This document shows, in pieces, positions 6,336 to 13,432 of a stretch of 13,432 nucleotides of DNA; the first letter of the stretch is position 1; the number at the start of each line of letters is the position of its first letter. The notes below the pieces were generated by a model. It was not told where the DNA came from. It did no database searches and was given only the letters and a program-made list of their open reading frames with translations. A program made the translations under genes and the position numbers. The stretch comes from JAWLGJ01 sp041685145 (GTDB taxonomy: Bacteria > Pseudomonadota > Alphaproteobacteria > Rhodospirillales > Magnetospirillaceae): positions 1 through 13,432 of the forward strand of contig JAWLGJ010000066.1 of NCBI GenBank assembly GCA_041685145.1, given 5' to 3'.

Positions 6336-7853
6336 CCGTGCGGCCAGCATGGTCGCCCCGTCGGCGGCGGCCGCCAGGGCAAGCTGGTATTTGTCGATCA
6401 TATTGGCCACCGAGACATGGATGGCGTCGAGGAAGGTCGAGGGATAGACCCCCATCCACAGCACCATCACCACCAGCGGCGCGAAAACGGCCACCTCGCG
6501 GGGGGTGAGGTCCATGATGCTCTTCAGTTCCTCGCGGGTCAGCTTGCCGAAGATCACGCGCCGGTACAGATACAGCATATAGGCCGCGCCCAGGATCAGC
6601 CCGGTGGCGGCGAACAGGGTCACCCAGGCGTTGACCTGGAACGCCCCCGCCAGCACCAGGAACTCGCCGACGAAGCCCGAGGTGCCGGGCAGGCCGACGC
6701 TGGCCAGCATGAACAGCATGAACACGGCGGCGTATTTCGGCATCCGCTGCACCAGCCCGCCATAGGCGCCGATGTCGCGGGTGTGCATACGGTCGTACAC
6801 CACGCCCACCACCAGGAACAGCGCGCCGGAGACGATGCCGTGGCTGAGCATCTGGAAGATGGCGCCCTCGACGCCCTGCACGGTCAGGGTGAAGATGCCG
6901 ATGGTCACGAAGCCCATATGCGCCACCGAGGAATAGGCGATGAGCTTCTTCATGTCCTCCTGGGCCAGCGCCACCAGCGAGGTGTAGATCACCGCCACCG
7001 CCGACAGCGTAAAGACCAGCGGCGTGAAGAACTCGCTGGCCAGCGGCAGCATCGGCACCGAGAAGCGCAGGAAGCCGTAGGCGCCCATCTTCAGCAGCAC
7101 CCCGGCCAGGATCACCGAGCCGGCGGTGGGCGCCTCGACATGGGCGTCGGGCAGCCAGGTGTGCACCGGCCACATCGGCACCTTGACGGCGAAGGAGGCG
7201 AACAGCGCCAGCCACAGCCAGATCTGCATGGCGTAGGGGAAGCCCGTGGCCATCAGCGTCGGCACGTCGGTGGTCCCGGCCTGGAAATACATCGCCAGGA
7301 AGGCCAGCAGCATCAGCACCGAGCCCGCCAGCGTGTAGAGGAAGAACTTGAAGGCCGCGTACACCCGGCGCGGGCCGCCCCAGACGCCGATGATCAGGAA
7401 CATCGGGATCAGCACGGCCTCGAAGAAGATGTAGAACAGCACCAGGTCGAGGGCGCAGAACATGCCCACCATCATGGTCTCCAGGACCAGGAAGGCGATC
7501 ATGTATTCCTTAACCCGCGTGCGCACGGCGGCGTAGCTGGACAGGATGCACAAGGGCGTCAGGAAGGTCGACAGCAGCACGAAGAACAGCGAAATGCCGT
7601 CCACGCCCATGTGGTAGTTGATGTTGAGGCCGGGCAGCCACGGCGCCTTGTCGACGAGCTGGAAGGCGGCCGAGTTCGGGTCGAACGCCGCCCAGGCCAG
7701 CAGCGACACCAGCAGCGTCGCCACCGAGGTCAGCAGCGCGACGTTGCGCGCGTTGCGGGCCACCACCTCCGCCTCGCCGCGGATGCCGAGGATGAACAGC
7801 GCGCCGACCAGCGGCAGGAAGGTGGTGATGGTCAGAAGGGGCCAGTCCGTCAT
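6333..7853 (-). CDS. nuoM: NADH-quinone oxidoreductase subunit M
   Basis: This 506-residue polytopic inner-membrane protein is the middle antiporter-like proton-pumping subunit of complex I. Key residues are visible in conserved segments: Glu145 in YIFFEAVLIPMF, Lys224 in FAVKVPMWPVHTWLPDAH, Lys255 in GVLLKMGAYGFLR, the KKLIAYSSVAHMGFV segment at 302-316, and Glu397 in TSGFVGEF. They correspond to the essential E144, K234, K265 and E407 of E. coli NuoM. I chose ATG at 7853, 7 nt after the nuoL stop with GGGTGA just upstream. A TTG at 7868 would add MGDAA and overlap nuoL by 8 bp, but is less likely. Length is normal (509 in E. coli). Confidence 0.97.
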   Translation of the reverse strand: MTDWPLLTITTFLPLVGALFILGIRGEAEVVARNARNVALLTSVATLLVSLLAWAAFDPNSAAFQLVDKAPWLPGLNINYHMGVDGISLFFVLLSTFLTPLCILSSYAAVRTRVKEYMIAFLVLETMMVGMFCALDLVLFYIFFEAVLIPMFLIIGVWGGPRRVYAAFKFFLYTLAGSVLMLLAFLAMYFQAGTTDVPTLMATGFPYAMQIWLWLALFASFAVKVPMWPVHTWLPDAHVEAPTAGSVILAGVLLKMGAYGFLRFSVPMLPLASEFFTPLVFTLSAVAVIYTSLVALAQEDMKKLIAYSSVAHMGFVTIGIFTLTVQGVEGAIFQMLSHGIVSGALFLVVGVVYDRMHTRDIGAYGGLVQRMPKYAAVFMLFMLASVGLPGTSGFVGEFLVLAGAFQVNAWVTLFAATGLILGAAYMLYLYRRVIFGKLTREELKSIMDLTPREVAVFAPLVVMVLWMGVYPSTFLDAIHVSVANMIDKYQLALAAAADGATMLAAR

Positions 7854-7860
7854 CGCCGCG

Positions 7861-9789
7861 TCACCCAACCGTCAGGATGTACCAGGTCACGAACACCGCC
7901 ATGCCGACGATCATCGCGAAGGCGTAGTGGTAGACATAGCCGCTTTGCAGGCGGCCGAGGCGCTGCGCGACGTTGCGCGACACCGACGCCACGCCGTCCG
8001 GGCCCAACCCGTCGATGAGGGTGCCGTCGCCGGTCTTCCACAGATTGCGGCCGAAGGCGAAGGCGGGGCGCACGAACAGGGCGTCGTACAGCTCGTCGAA
8101 ATACCACTTGTTGAGCAGGAACTCGTGCACGCCTGCGAAGGTCGAGGCCAGCCACCCCGGCAGCCAGCGGGCGCGGATGTAGAACAGCCACGCCAGCGCC
8201 ACCCCCGCCAGCGCCACCAGCACCGGCAGCAGCGGCACCCATCCGGGGACGTGGTGGGCGGCCTCGATGATGTCGTCCGCACCCACCGCGGCGATCGATT
8301 CGCCCCAGAAGGCCAGCCGCGCGTCGCCGACGAAGACGCCGTAGCCGATCCAGCCCGCGAACACCGCCCCCACGGCCAGGAAGGCCAGCGGCAGCAGCAT
8401 CACCGGCGGCGATTCGTGGATGTGGGCCATCACCTTCTCGTCGGCGCGTGGCTCGCCGTGGAAGACCAGGAACAGCAGGCGCCAGGAATAGAAGGCGGTC
8501 ATGAAGGCGGCGGCGATGCCCAGCCAGAAGGCCAGGGTGCCCACCGGCGTGCCGGCGGCGAAGGCCGCCTCCAGGATCATGTCCTTGGAATAGTAGCCGG
8601 CGAAGAACGGGAATCCGGCCAGCGCCAGCGAGCCGATCCACATCATCGCCCACGACACCTTCACATGGCGCCAGATGCCGCCCATGCGCCGGATGTCCTG
8701 CTCGTCGGACATGGCGTGGATCACCGACCCGGCGCCCAGGAACAGCAGCGCCTTGAAAAAGGCGTGGGTCATCAGGTGGAAGATGGCGGCGCCATAGGCT
8801 CCCACGCCGATGGCAAAGAACATGTAGCCAAGCTGCGAGCAGGTCGAATAGGCGATGATGCGCTTGATGTCGTTCTGCACGCAGCCGACGGTGGCCGCGA
8901 AGAAGGCGGTGAAGGCGCCGACCACCGTCACCACCGCCAGCGCCGCCGGCGAGAACTCGAACAGCGGCGACATACGCGCCACCATGAACACGCCGGCGGT
9001 GACCATCGTCGCGGCGTGGATCAGCGCCGAGACCGGCGTCGGGCCCTCCATCGCGTCGGGCAGCCAGGTGTGCAGGCCAAGCTGCGCCGACTTGCCCATC
9101 GCGCCGACGAACAGCAGCAGCGCGATCACCGTCAGCGCGTGCCACTCGATGCCCCACAGCTCCACCGTGGTCTCGGCGTGCTGCGCCACGGCGCCGAAGA
9201 TGGCGTCGAACGAGACGCTGTCGAACAGCAGGAAGGTGGCGAAGATGCCCAGCGCGAAGCCGAAGTCGCCGACGCGGTTGACCAGGAAGGCCTTGATGGC
9301 GGCGGCGTTGGCCGACGGGCGCTCGTACCAGAAGCCGATCAGCAGATAGGAGGCGAGGCCGACGCCCTCCCAGCCGAAGAAAAGCTGCACCAGATTGTCG
9401 GCGGTCACCAGCATCAGCATCATGAAGGTGAACAGCGACAGATAGCTGAAGAAGCGCGGGATCCCCGGGTCGTGGTGCATGTAGCCGATCGAATAGACAT
9501 GCACCATGAACGAGACCCAGGTGACCACCACCACCATCACCGCGGTCAGGGTGTCGTATTTCAGCGCCCACCAGACATCCAGCGAACCCGACTGAATCCA
9601 GGTGAACAGCGGCACCGTCTCGGCATTGCCCTGGATGGCGACGCTGATGAAGATCGGCACCGACAGCAGCGCCGAGACGCCCACCAGACCGCAGGTGACG
9701 ATCTGGGCCCCGCGGTCGCCGATCCAGCGGCCGAACAGGCCGGCGACGGCGGCGCCGATAAGCGGCAGGAAAATCGCTGCGACGTACAT
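7861..9789 (-). CDS. nuoL: NADH-quinone oxidoreductase subunit L
   Basis: This 642-residue protein is the largest and most distal antiporter-like proton pump of the complex I membrane arm. Conserved elements are FFGWEGVGLASYLLIGFWY with Glu141, GAMGKSAQLGLHTWLPDAM with Lys233, ALIHAATMVTAGVFMV at 255-270, NDIKRIIAYSTCSQLGYM at 306-323, HAFFKALLFLGAGSVIH at 342-358 and YYSKDMI with Lys402. The C-terminal 100 or so residues include KWYFDELYD and a final hydrophobic segment. They fit the long lateral helix and terminal anchor known for this subunit. Length is ordinary for alphaproteobacteria. The ATG is 9 nt after nuoK and is preceded by GGGGG and GGGG runs that may act as ribosome binding site. 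Confidence 0.97.
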   Translation of the reverse strand: MYVAAIFLPLIGAAVAGLFGRWIGDRGAQIVTCGLVGVSALLSVPIFISVAIQGNAETVPLFTWIQSGSLDVWWALKYDTLTAVMVVVVTWVSFMVHVYSIGYMHHDPGIPRFFSYLSLFTFMMLMLVTADNLVQLFFGWEGVGLASYLLIGFWYERPSANAAAIKAFLVNRVGDFGFALGIFATFLLFDSVSFDAIFGAVAQHAETTVELWGIEWHALTVIALLLFVGAMGKSAQLGLHTWLPDAMEGPTPVSALIHAATMVTAGVFMVARMSPLFEFSPAALAVVTVVGAFTAFFAATVGCVQNDIKRIIAYSTCSQLGYMFFAIGVGAYGAAIFHLMTHAFFKALLFLGAGSVIHAMSDEQDIRRMGGIWRHVKVSWAMMWIGSLALAGFPFFAGYYSKDMILEAAFAAGTPVGTLAFWLGIAAAFMTAFYSWRLLFLVFHGEPRADEKVMAHIHESPPVMLLPLAFLAVGAVFAGWIGYGVFVGDARLAFWGESIAAVGADDIIEAAHHVPGWVPLLPVLVALAGVALAWLFYIRARWLPGWLASTFAGVHEFLLNKWYFDELYDALFVRPAFAFGRNLWKTGDGTLIDGLGPDGVASVSRNVAQRLGRLQSGYVYHYAFAMIVGMAVFVTWYILTVG

Positions 9790-9798
9790 GCCCGGCCC

Positions 9799-10107
9799 CT
9801 ACCCCCTCAACTGGCTGATTTCTTCGACCTCGATGGTGCCCTTGTTGCGGAAGAACACCACAACGATGGCCAGACCGATGGCGGCCTCGGCGGCGGCGAC
9901 GGTGAGGACGAAGAAGGTGAAGACCTGGCCGACGAGATCGCCGAGATAGGCGGAGAACGTAACCAGATTCAGGTTGACGGCGAGGAGGATCAGCTCGATC
10001 GACATCAGGATGATGATGACGTTCTTGCGGTTCAGGAAGATGCCGAACACGCCGATGGTGAACAGCACCGCGGCGACGGTCAGGTAGTGCGCCAGCCCGA
10101 TCTCCAT
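9799..10107 (-). CDS. nuoK: NADH-quinone oxidoreductase subunit K
   Basis: This 102-residue inner-membrane protein is the small, MrpC-like subunit of complex I, with three predicted membrane helices. It starts MEIGLAHYLTVAAVLFTIGV and continues with GIFLNRKNVIIILMSIELIL. Buried acidic residues Glu38 and Glu74 match the two membrane glutamates essential in E. coli NuoK (E36 and E72). Length matches the family (100-102). The ATG shares one base with the nuoJ stop (TGATG), so the two are translationally coupled. The same frame stays open upstream into nuoJ, but that extension is only shadow coding. The stop is TAG. Confidence 0.96.
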   Translation of the reverse strand: MEIGLAHYLTVAAVLFTIGVFGIFLNRKNVIIILMSIELILLAVNLNLVTFSAYLGDLVGQVFTFFVLTVAAAEAAIGLAIVVVFFRNKGTIEVEEISQLRG

Positions 10108-10715
10108 CAGATGCCTCCCCCCGTCGGAACCTTGCGGACCTCCAGCGAATCCTCCTTGCGCCGCGCGTTCTGGCGCGCGATGTCCTGGCGCTTGACGCCC
10201 TCGCGGTGGCGCAGGGTCAGCAGGATGCTGCCGATCATCGCCACCAGCAGCAGCAGCCCCGCGGCCTGGAACAGATAGACGTAGTCGGTGTAGAGCAGCC
10301 GGCCGATGCCCTCGGTGTTGGTGACGCCGCCGCCGGCCATCGGCGCCGCCAGCGCCTGCTCGACGCCGGGGGCGAAGACCCAGCCGCCCAGCACCGTCAG
10401 CAGCTCCGCCAGCAGGATCAGCCCCACCAGCGCCCCCAGCGGCAGGTACTGCAGGAAGCCCTCGCGCAGGCGCAGGACGTTGATGTCCAGCATCATCACC
10501 ACGAAGAGGAACAGCACCGCCACGGCGCCGACATAGACCACCACCAGCGCCATCGCCAGGAACTCCGCCCCCAGCAACAGGAACAGCCCGGCGGCGTTGA
10601 AGAAGGTCAGGATCAGCCACAGCACCGAATGCACGGGGTTGCGGACGCTGATGACCATCACCGCCGACGCCACCGCGATGGCGGCGAACATGTAGAAGAC
10701 CAGAGCCTGAATCAT
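10107..10715 (-). CDS. nuoJ: NADH-quinone oxidoreductase subunit J
   Basis: This 202-residue inner-membrane subunit of complex I has about five predicted membrane helices and packs between NuoH, NuoA and NuoK. Its third helix in the family contains a pi-bulge important for coupling. The conserved NPVHSVLWLILTFFNAAGLF (26-45) and VVYVGAVAVLFLFVVMMLDI (59-78) are clear. The C-terminal tail after about 170 is charged and cytoplasmic (RQDIARQNARRKEDSLEVRK). The ATG lies 20 nt after nuoI, behind a run of eight G and a GTAGGG, an unusually G-rich leader that probably includes the ribosome binding site. Its stop overlaps nuoK by one base. Confidence 0.96.
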   Translation of the reverse strand: MIQALVFYMFAAIAVASAVMVISVRNPVHSVLWLILTFFNAAGLFLLLGAEFLAMALVVVYVGAVAVLFLFVVMMLDINVLRLREGFLQYLPLGALVGLILLAELLTVLGGWVFAPGVEQALAAPMAGGGVTNTEGIGRLLYTDYVYLFQAAGLLLLVAMIGSILLTLRHREGVKRQDIARQNARRKEDSLEVRKVPTGGGI

Positions 10716-10735
10716 TCCCTACCCCCCCCTGGGCC

Positions 10736-11224
10736 TCAGCGGTACGGCGCGTCGGCGGCCAGGCGCGCGGCCAGTTCGGGCTCCCACCGATCGCCGTTGG
10801 CCAGCAGCCGCTGCTTGTCGTACATCAGCTCGGCGCGGGTTTCGGTGGCGAACTCGTGGTTCGGCCCCTCGACGATGGCATCGACGGGACACGCCTCCTG
10901 GCACAGTCCGCAATAGATGCACTTGGTCATGTCGATGTCATAGCGGGTGGTGCGGCGGCTGCCGTCGGGGCGCGGCTCGGCCTCGATGGTGATGGCCAGC
11001 GCCGGGCAGATGGCCTCGCACAGCTTGCAGGCGATGCAGCGTTCCTCGCCGTTGGCGTAACGGCGCAGGGCGTGCTCGCCCCGGAAGCGCGGGCTGAGCG
11101 GCCCCTTCTCGAAGGGGTAGTTCAGCGTCACCTTGGGCTTGAACATGTAGCGCAGCGTCATCGCCATGCCGGAGAGCAACTCCTGCAACAGCAGCGCGCG
11201 CACGCCTCGGTCGAGGAAGGACAT
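10736..11224 (-). CDS. nuoI: NADH-quinone oxidoreductase subunit I (2x[4Fe-4S])
   Basis: This 162-residue ferredoxin-like subunit of the complex I peripheral arm carries clusters N6a and N6b, which pass electrons from NuoG to NuoB. Two [4Fe-4S] motifs are complete: CIACKLCEAICP (Cys63, 66, 69, 73) and CIYCGLCQEACP (Cys102, 105, 108, 112). The N-terminal amphipathic part, with LRYMFKPKVTLNYPFEKGPL, fits its docking on the membrane domain. Length matches alphaproteobacterial and mitochondrial TYKY homologues. It starts with ATG, 31 nt after nuoH, with a weak GTGGGGAA as ribosome binding site. Confidence 0.97.
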   Translation of the reverse strand: MSFLDRGVRALLLQELLSGMAMTLRYMFKPKVTLNYPFEKGPLSPRFRGEHALRRYANGEERCIACKLCEAICPALAITIEAEPRPDGSRRTTRYDIDMTKCIYCGLCQEACPVDAIVEGPNHEFATETRAELMYDKQRLLANGDRWEPELAARLAADAPYR

Positions 11225-11255
11225 CAGCGTTTCCCCACTTCGCCAGTCGTCGGCC

Positions 11256-12278
11256 TCATTGCGGCACCGTCCCCGTCGCCACCAGCACCCCCGCCGTCAG
11301 CACCACCCAGGCCAGCGACAGGGGCAGGAACACCTTCCAGCCCAGGCGCATCAATTGGTCGTAGCGATAGCGCGGGAAGGTGGCGCGCACCCACAGGAAG
11401 AAGAACAGCACGAAGGCGACCTTCAGGGCGAACCAGATCACCCCCGGAACCCAGGTGAACGGCGCCACCGCCACCGGCGGCAGCCAGCCGCCCAGGAACA
11501 GCACCACGGCCATGCCGCTCATCAGGATCATGTTCGCGTATTCGCCCAGGAAGAACAGGGCGAAGGTCATCGACGAATATTCGACGTTGTAGCCCGACAC
11601 CAGCTCCGCCTCGGCCTCGGGCAGGTCGAAGGGGGCGCGGTTGGTCTCGGCCAGCGCCGAGATGAAGAAGATCACGAACATCGGCAGGTGGATCAGCCAG
11701 TGCCAGGACAGCAGCGTCGCCCCGTCCTGCGCCCGCACGATGTCGGAGAGATTGAGCGAACCCACCGACAGCAGCACGGCGATCAGCACGAAGCCGATCG
11801 ACACCTCGTAGGAGACCATCTGCGCCGCCGAGCGCAGGCCGCCCAGGAAGGCGTATTTCGAGTTCGAGGCCCAGCCGGCCATGACGATGCCGTAGACCCC
11901 TAGGCTGGAAATCGCGAACAGGTAGAGGATGCCGACATTGATGTCGGCCAGCACCCAGCCGTCGTCGAAGGGGATCACCGCCCAGGCCACCAGGCTGAGA
12001 ATGAAGGTCAGCATCGGCGCCAGGATGAACACGGTGCGGCTGGCGCCGGTGGGGATCACCGTCTCCTTCAGGAACAGCTTCAGGCCGTCGGCGATGGGCT
12101 GCAACAGGCCCAGCGGCCCCACCACATTGGGGCCCACCCGCAACTGCATGGCGCCGATGACCTTGCGCTCGGCATAGGTCAGATAGGCCACCGCCAGCAG
12201 CAGCGGCACGACGATGGCGACGATCTGCAGGACGATGATCGCCGTGGGCCAGATATAGCCGCTCCAGAGTTCAGCCAT
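11256..12278 (-). CDS. nuoH: NADH-quinone oxidoreductase subunit H
   Basis: This 340-residue inner-membrane protein (ND1 homologue, about eight helices) forms much of the quinone chamber and the link between quinone reduction and proton pumping. Signature segments are YAERKVIGAMQLRVGPNVVG (35-54), ASNSKYAFLGGLRSAAQMVSYE (137-158), the acidic quinone-channel loop ETNRAPFDLPEAEAELVSGY (211-230) and RATFPRYRYDQLM (298-310). Length is normal for the group. The ATG overlaps the nuoG end by 8 bp (ATGGCTGA). A GAGAGGAAG stretch about 10 nt upstream may be the ribosome binding site. Confidence 0.97.
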   Translation of the reverse strand: MAELWSGYIWPTAIIVLQIVAIVVPLLLAVAYLTYAERKVIGAMQLRVGPNVVGPLGLLQPIADGLKLFLKETVIPTGASRTVFILAPMLTFILSLVAWAVIPFDDGWVLADINVGILYLFAISSLGVYGIVMAGWASNSKYAFLGGLRSAAQMVSYEVSIGFVLIAVLLSVGSLNLSDIVRAQDGATLLSWHWLIHLPMFVIFFISALAETNRAPFDLPEAEAELVSGYNVEYSSMTFALFFLGEYANMILMSGMAVVLFLGGWLPPVAVAPFTWVPGVIWFALKVAFVLFFFLWVRATFPRYRYDQLMRLGWKVFLPLSLAWVVLTAGVLVATGTVPQ

Positions 12279-13432
12279 GAGTCCCCGTCTTCCTCTCTTC
12301 GCCCCCCAGGAAGGTCGCCGTGCAGGTCGCCATGACCACCGAGGCGCGGCTGATGGGGTCGGTCATGTAGTAGTTGGATACCGGCGTCGCGAACGGCGTC
12401 GACTCGGGGCTGCCGTCGGCGCCGAAGGCGCCCCACGCCGCCGGCGCGATGCGCCCGGCGCCGTCGAAGATCGCGTTCGCCTCCACCAGGCGCCGGCGAA
12501 GCTGCGCCAAGGTGTCGTAAGGCAGCGGCCGCCCCAGCGCCCCCGACAGCGCCCGCAGGATCTTCCAGTCCTCGCGCGCATCGCCGGGCGGGAACACCGC
12601 CCGTTCGGCGTGCTGCGGCCGCCCCTCGGTGTTGACGTAGATGGCGTGCTTTTCGGTGTAGGCGGCGCCCGGCAGCACCACGTCGGCGCGGTGGGCGCCG
12701 GCGTCGCCGTGGTGGCCCTGATAGACGACGAAGGCCTTGCCCAGGCGGTCCATGTCGATCTCGTCGGCGCCCAGCAGATAGACCACCTCGATCTCGCCCT
12801 TGCCGGCGCCGTCGAGGATGGCGGCGGTGTCGCGCCCGCCGGCGCCGGGCACGAAGCCGAGATCAAGGCCGCCGACGCGCGCCGCCGCCGTGTGCAGGAC
12901 GTTGAAGCCGTTCCAGCCCTCGGCGACCATGCCGGTGGCCTCGGCAATCTTGCGGGCCAGCCCCAACACCACGGCGCCGTCGGGCCGGGCCAGCGCGCCC
13001 ATGCCCACGATCAGCATCGGCCGCTCGGCCTTCTTCAGCACCTCGGCGAAGGGGTGCGAGCCGGCGGCGAGCGCCTCCAGCAGCCGCGGGTCGTTGCCGA
13101 GATTGTCGTGGCGATAGGTCAGGTCGCGCTCCGGCCCCACGGCGGCGACGGCGAAGCCGCCGGCCAGCCAGCGCTTGCGGATGCGCGCGTTCAAGACCGG
13201 CGCCTCGCGGCGCGGGTCGGCGCCGATCAGCAGCAGGGCGTCGGCCCGCTCGATGCCGGCGATGGTGGTGTTGAACAGATACGAGGCCCGCGCCGCCGGG
13301 TCGAGCGCGGCGCCGTCCTGGCGGCAGTCCAAATGCGGCGAGCCCAGCCCGGCCATCAGATCCTTCAACGCCAGCATCGATTCGCAATCGGCGAGGTCGC
13401 CGGCCAGCGCGGCGACGCGCTCGCCGGGCACG
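12271..13432 (-). CDS. nuoG: NADH-quinone oxidoreductase subunit G, C-terminal part (cut by window edge)
   Basis: This is the last 386 or so residues of the large FeS subunit of the complex I peripheral arm. The reading frame is open to the right edge, so the true start, the N-terminal [2Fe-2S]/[4Fe-4S] domain and probably part of the next domain lie outside. A GTG at 13431 is just an internal valine codon. What remains is the molybdopterin-oxidoreductase-like fold, which in this subunit is structural. Clear segments are LLLIGADPRREAPVLNARIR (66-85 of the visible part), ADVVLPGAAYTEKHAIYVN (249-267) with NTEGRPQ following, and NYYMTDPISRAS (353-364) near the C-terminus. It overlaps nuoH by 8 bp. 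Confidence 0.95.
   Translation of the reverse strand, partial: VPGERVAALAGDLADCESMLALKDLMAGLGSPHLDCRQDGAALDPAARASYLFNTTIAGIERADALLLIGADPRREAPVLNARIRKRWLAGGFAVAAVGPERDLTYRHDNLGNDPRLLEALAAGSHPFAEVLKKAERPMLIVGMGALARPDGAVVLGLARKIAEATGMVAEGWNGFNVLHTAAARVGGLDLGFVPGAGGRDTAAILDGAGKGEIEVVYLLGADEIDMDRLGKAFVVYQGHHGDAGAHRADVVLPGAAYTEKHAIYVNTEGRPQHAERAVFPPGDAREDWKILRALSGALGRPLPYDTLAQLRRRLVEANAIFDGAGRIAPAAWGAFGADGSPESTPFATPVSNYYMTDPISRASVVMATCTATFLGGEERKTGTHG

Noticed and set aside
7854..7868. TTG start for nuoM giving an extra MGDAA
   Set aside because: The ATG at 7853 gives the usual family N-terminus, with GGGTGA upstream and a short 7-nt gap from nuoL.
7618..10278. Very long plus-strand open frame (886 codons) opposite nuoL, nuoK and part of nuoM, rich in His, Gln, Arg and Asp
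   Set aside because: It is antisense to well-supported complex I genes. In GC-rich DNA with strong third-position bias, opposite frames stay open. The composition resembles no real protein, and the 764-codon frame at 5724-8018 has the same character.
12271..13431. A complete 386-residue protein starting at GTG 13431
   Set aside because: The sequence is the C-terminal part of NuoG and the frame runs through the window edge, so the GTG is an internal valine codon.
1..13432. Mobile elements, CRISPR arrays, tRNA or rRNA genes, toxin-antitoxin or defence genes
   Set aside because: I looked on both strands and saw no direct-repeat arrays, transposase motifs, terminal inverted repeats or tRNA/rRNA signatures. 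The gene content is conserved housekeeping.

Overview
The window is a GC-rich chromosomal segment from an alphaproteobacterium, probably of the Rhodospirillales type. I infer this from the gene order, the protein sequence style and the base composition; no rRNA gene or other taxonomic marker is present. Every gene I can support lies on the minus strand, so transcription runs from the right edge to the left.

Right to centre (13432 to about 4878): the distal half of the operon for proton-pumping NADH:quinone oxidoreductase (respiratory complex I). The order is nuoG (3' part only, cut by the window edge), nuoH, nuoI, nuoJ, nuoK, nuoL, nuoM, nuoN. Together they cover the end of the large peripheral FeS subunit, the quinone-chamber subunit, the two-cluster ferredoxin-like subunit and the whole antiporter-like membrane arm. 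All look intact, with the expected charged membrane residues and FeS cysteines.

Centre to left (4881 to 634): the same strand continues with almost no gaps into birA (biotin-protein ligase without a DNA-binding domain), coaX (type III pantothenate kinase), rnj (ribonuclease J), mce (methylmalonyl-CoA epimerase) and tag (DNA-3-methyladenine glycosylase I). Junctions from nuoG to mce are overlaps of 1 to 11 bp or gaps of 7 to 31 nt, so this looks like one long transcription unit. The largest gap (49 nt) precedes tag. BirA, CoaX and Mce are linked through CoA and biotin-dependent carboxylation (propionyl-CoA to methylmalonyl-CoA). RNase J is an RNA-processing enzyme within the same unit.

Left end (1 to 633): no convincing protein gene. 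It holds a perfect 14-bp palindrome, a relatively AT-rich patch, several foldable inverted repeats and a strong stem-loop terminator at 567-600. That terminator has its best T-tract on the plus strand, which makes a small plus-strand RNA ending there the most interesting unexplained possibility. The rest of the window is well-preserved housekeeping DNA. I found no mobile element, CRISPR array, tRNA or rRNA, and no evidence of a new multi-gene system.
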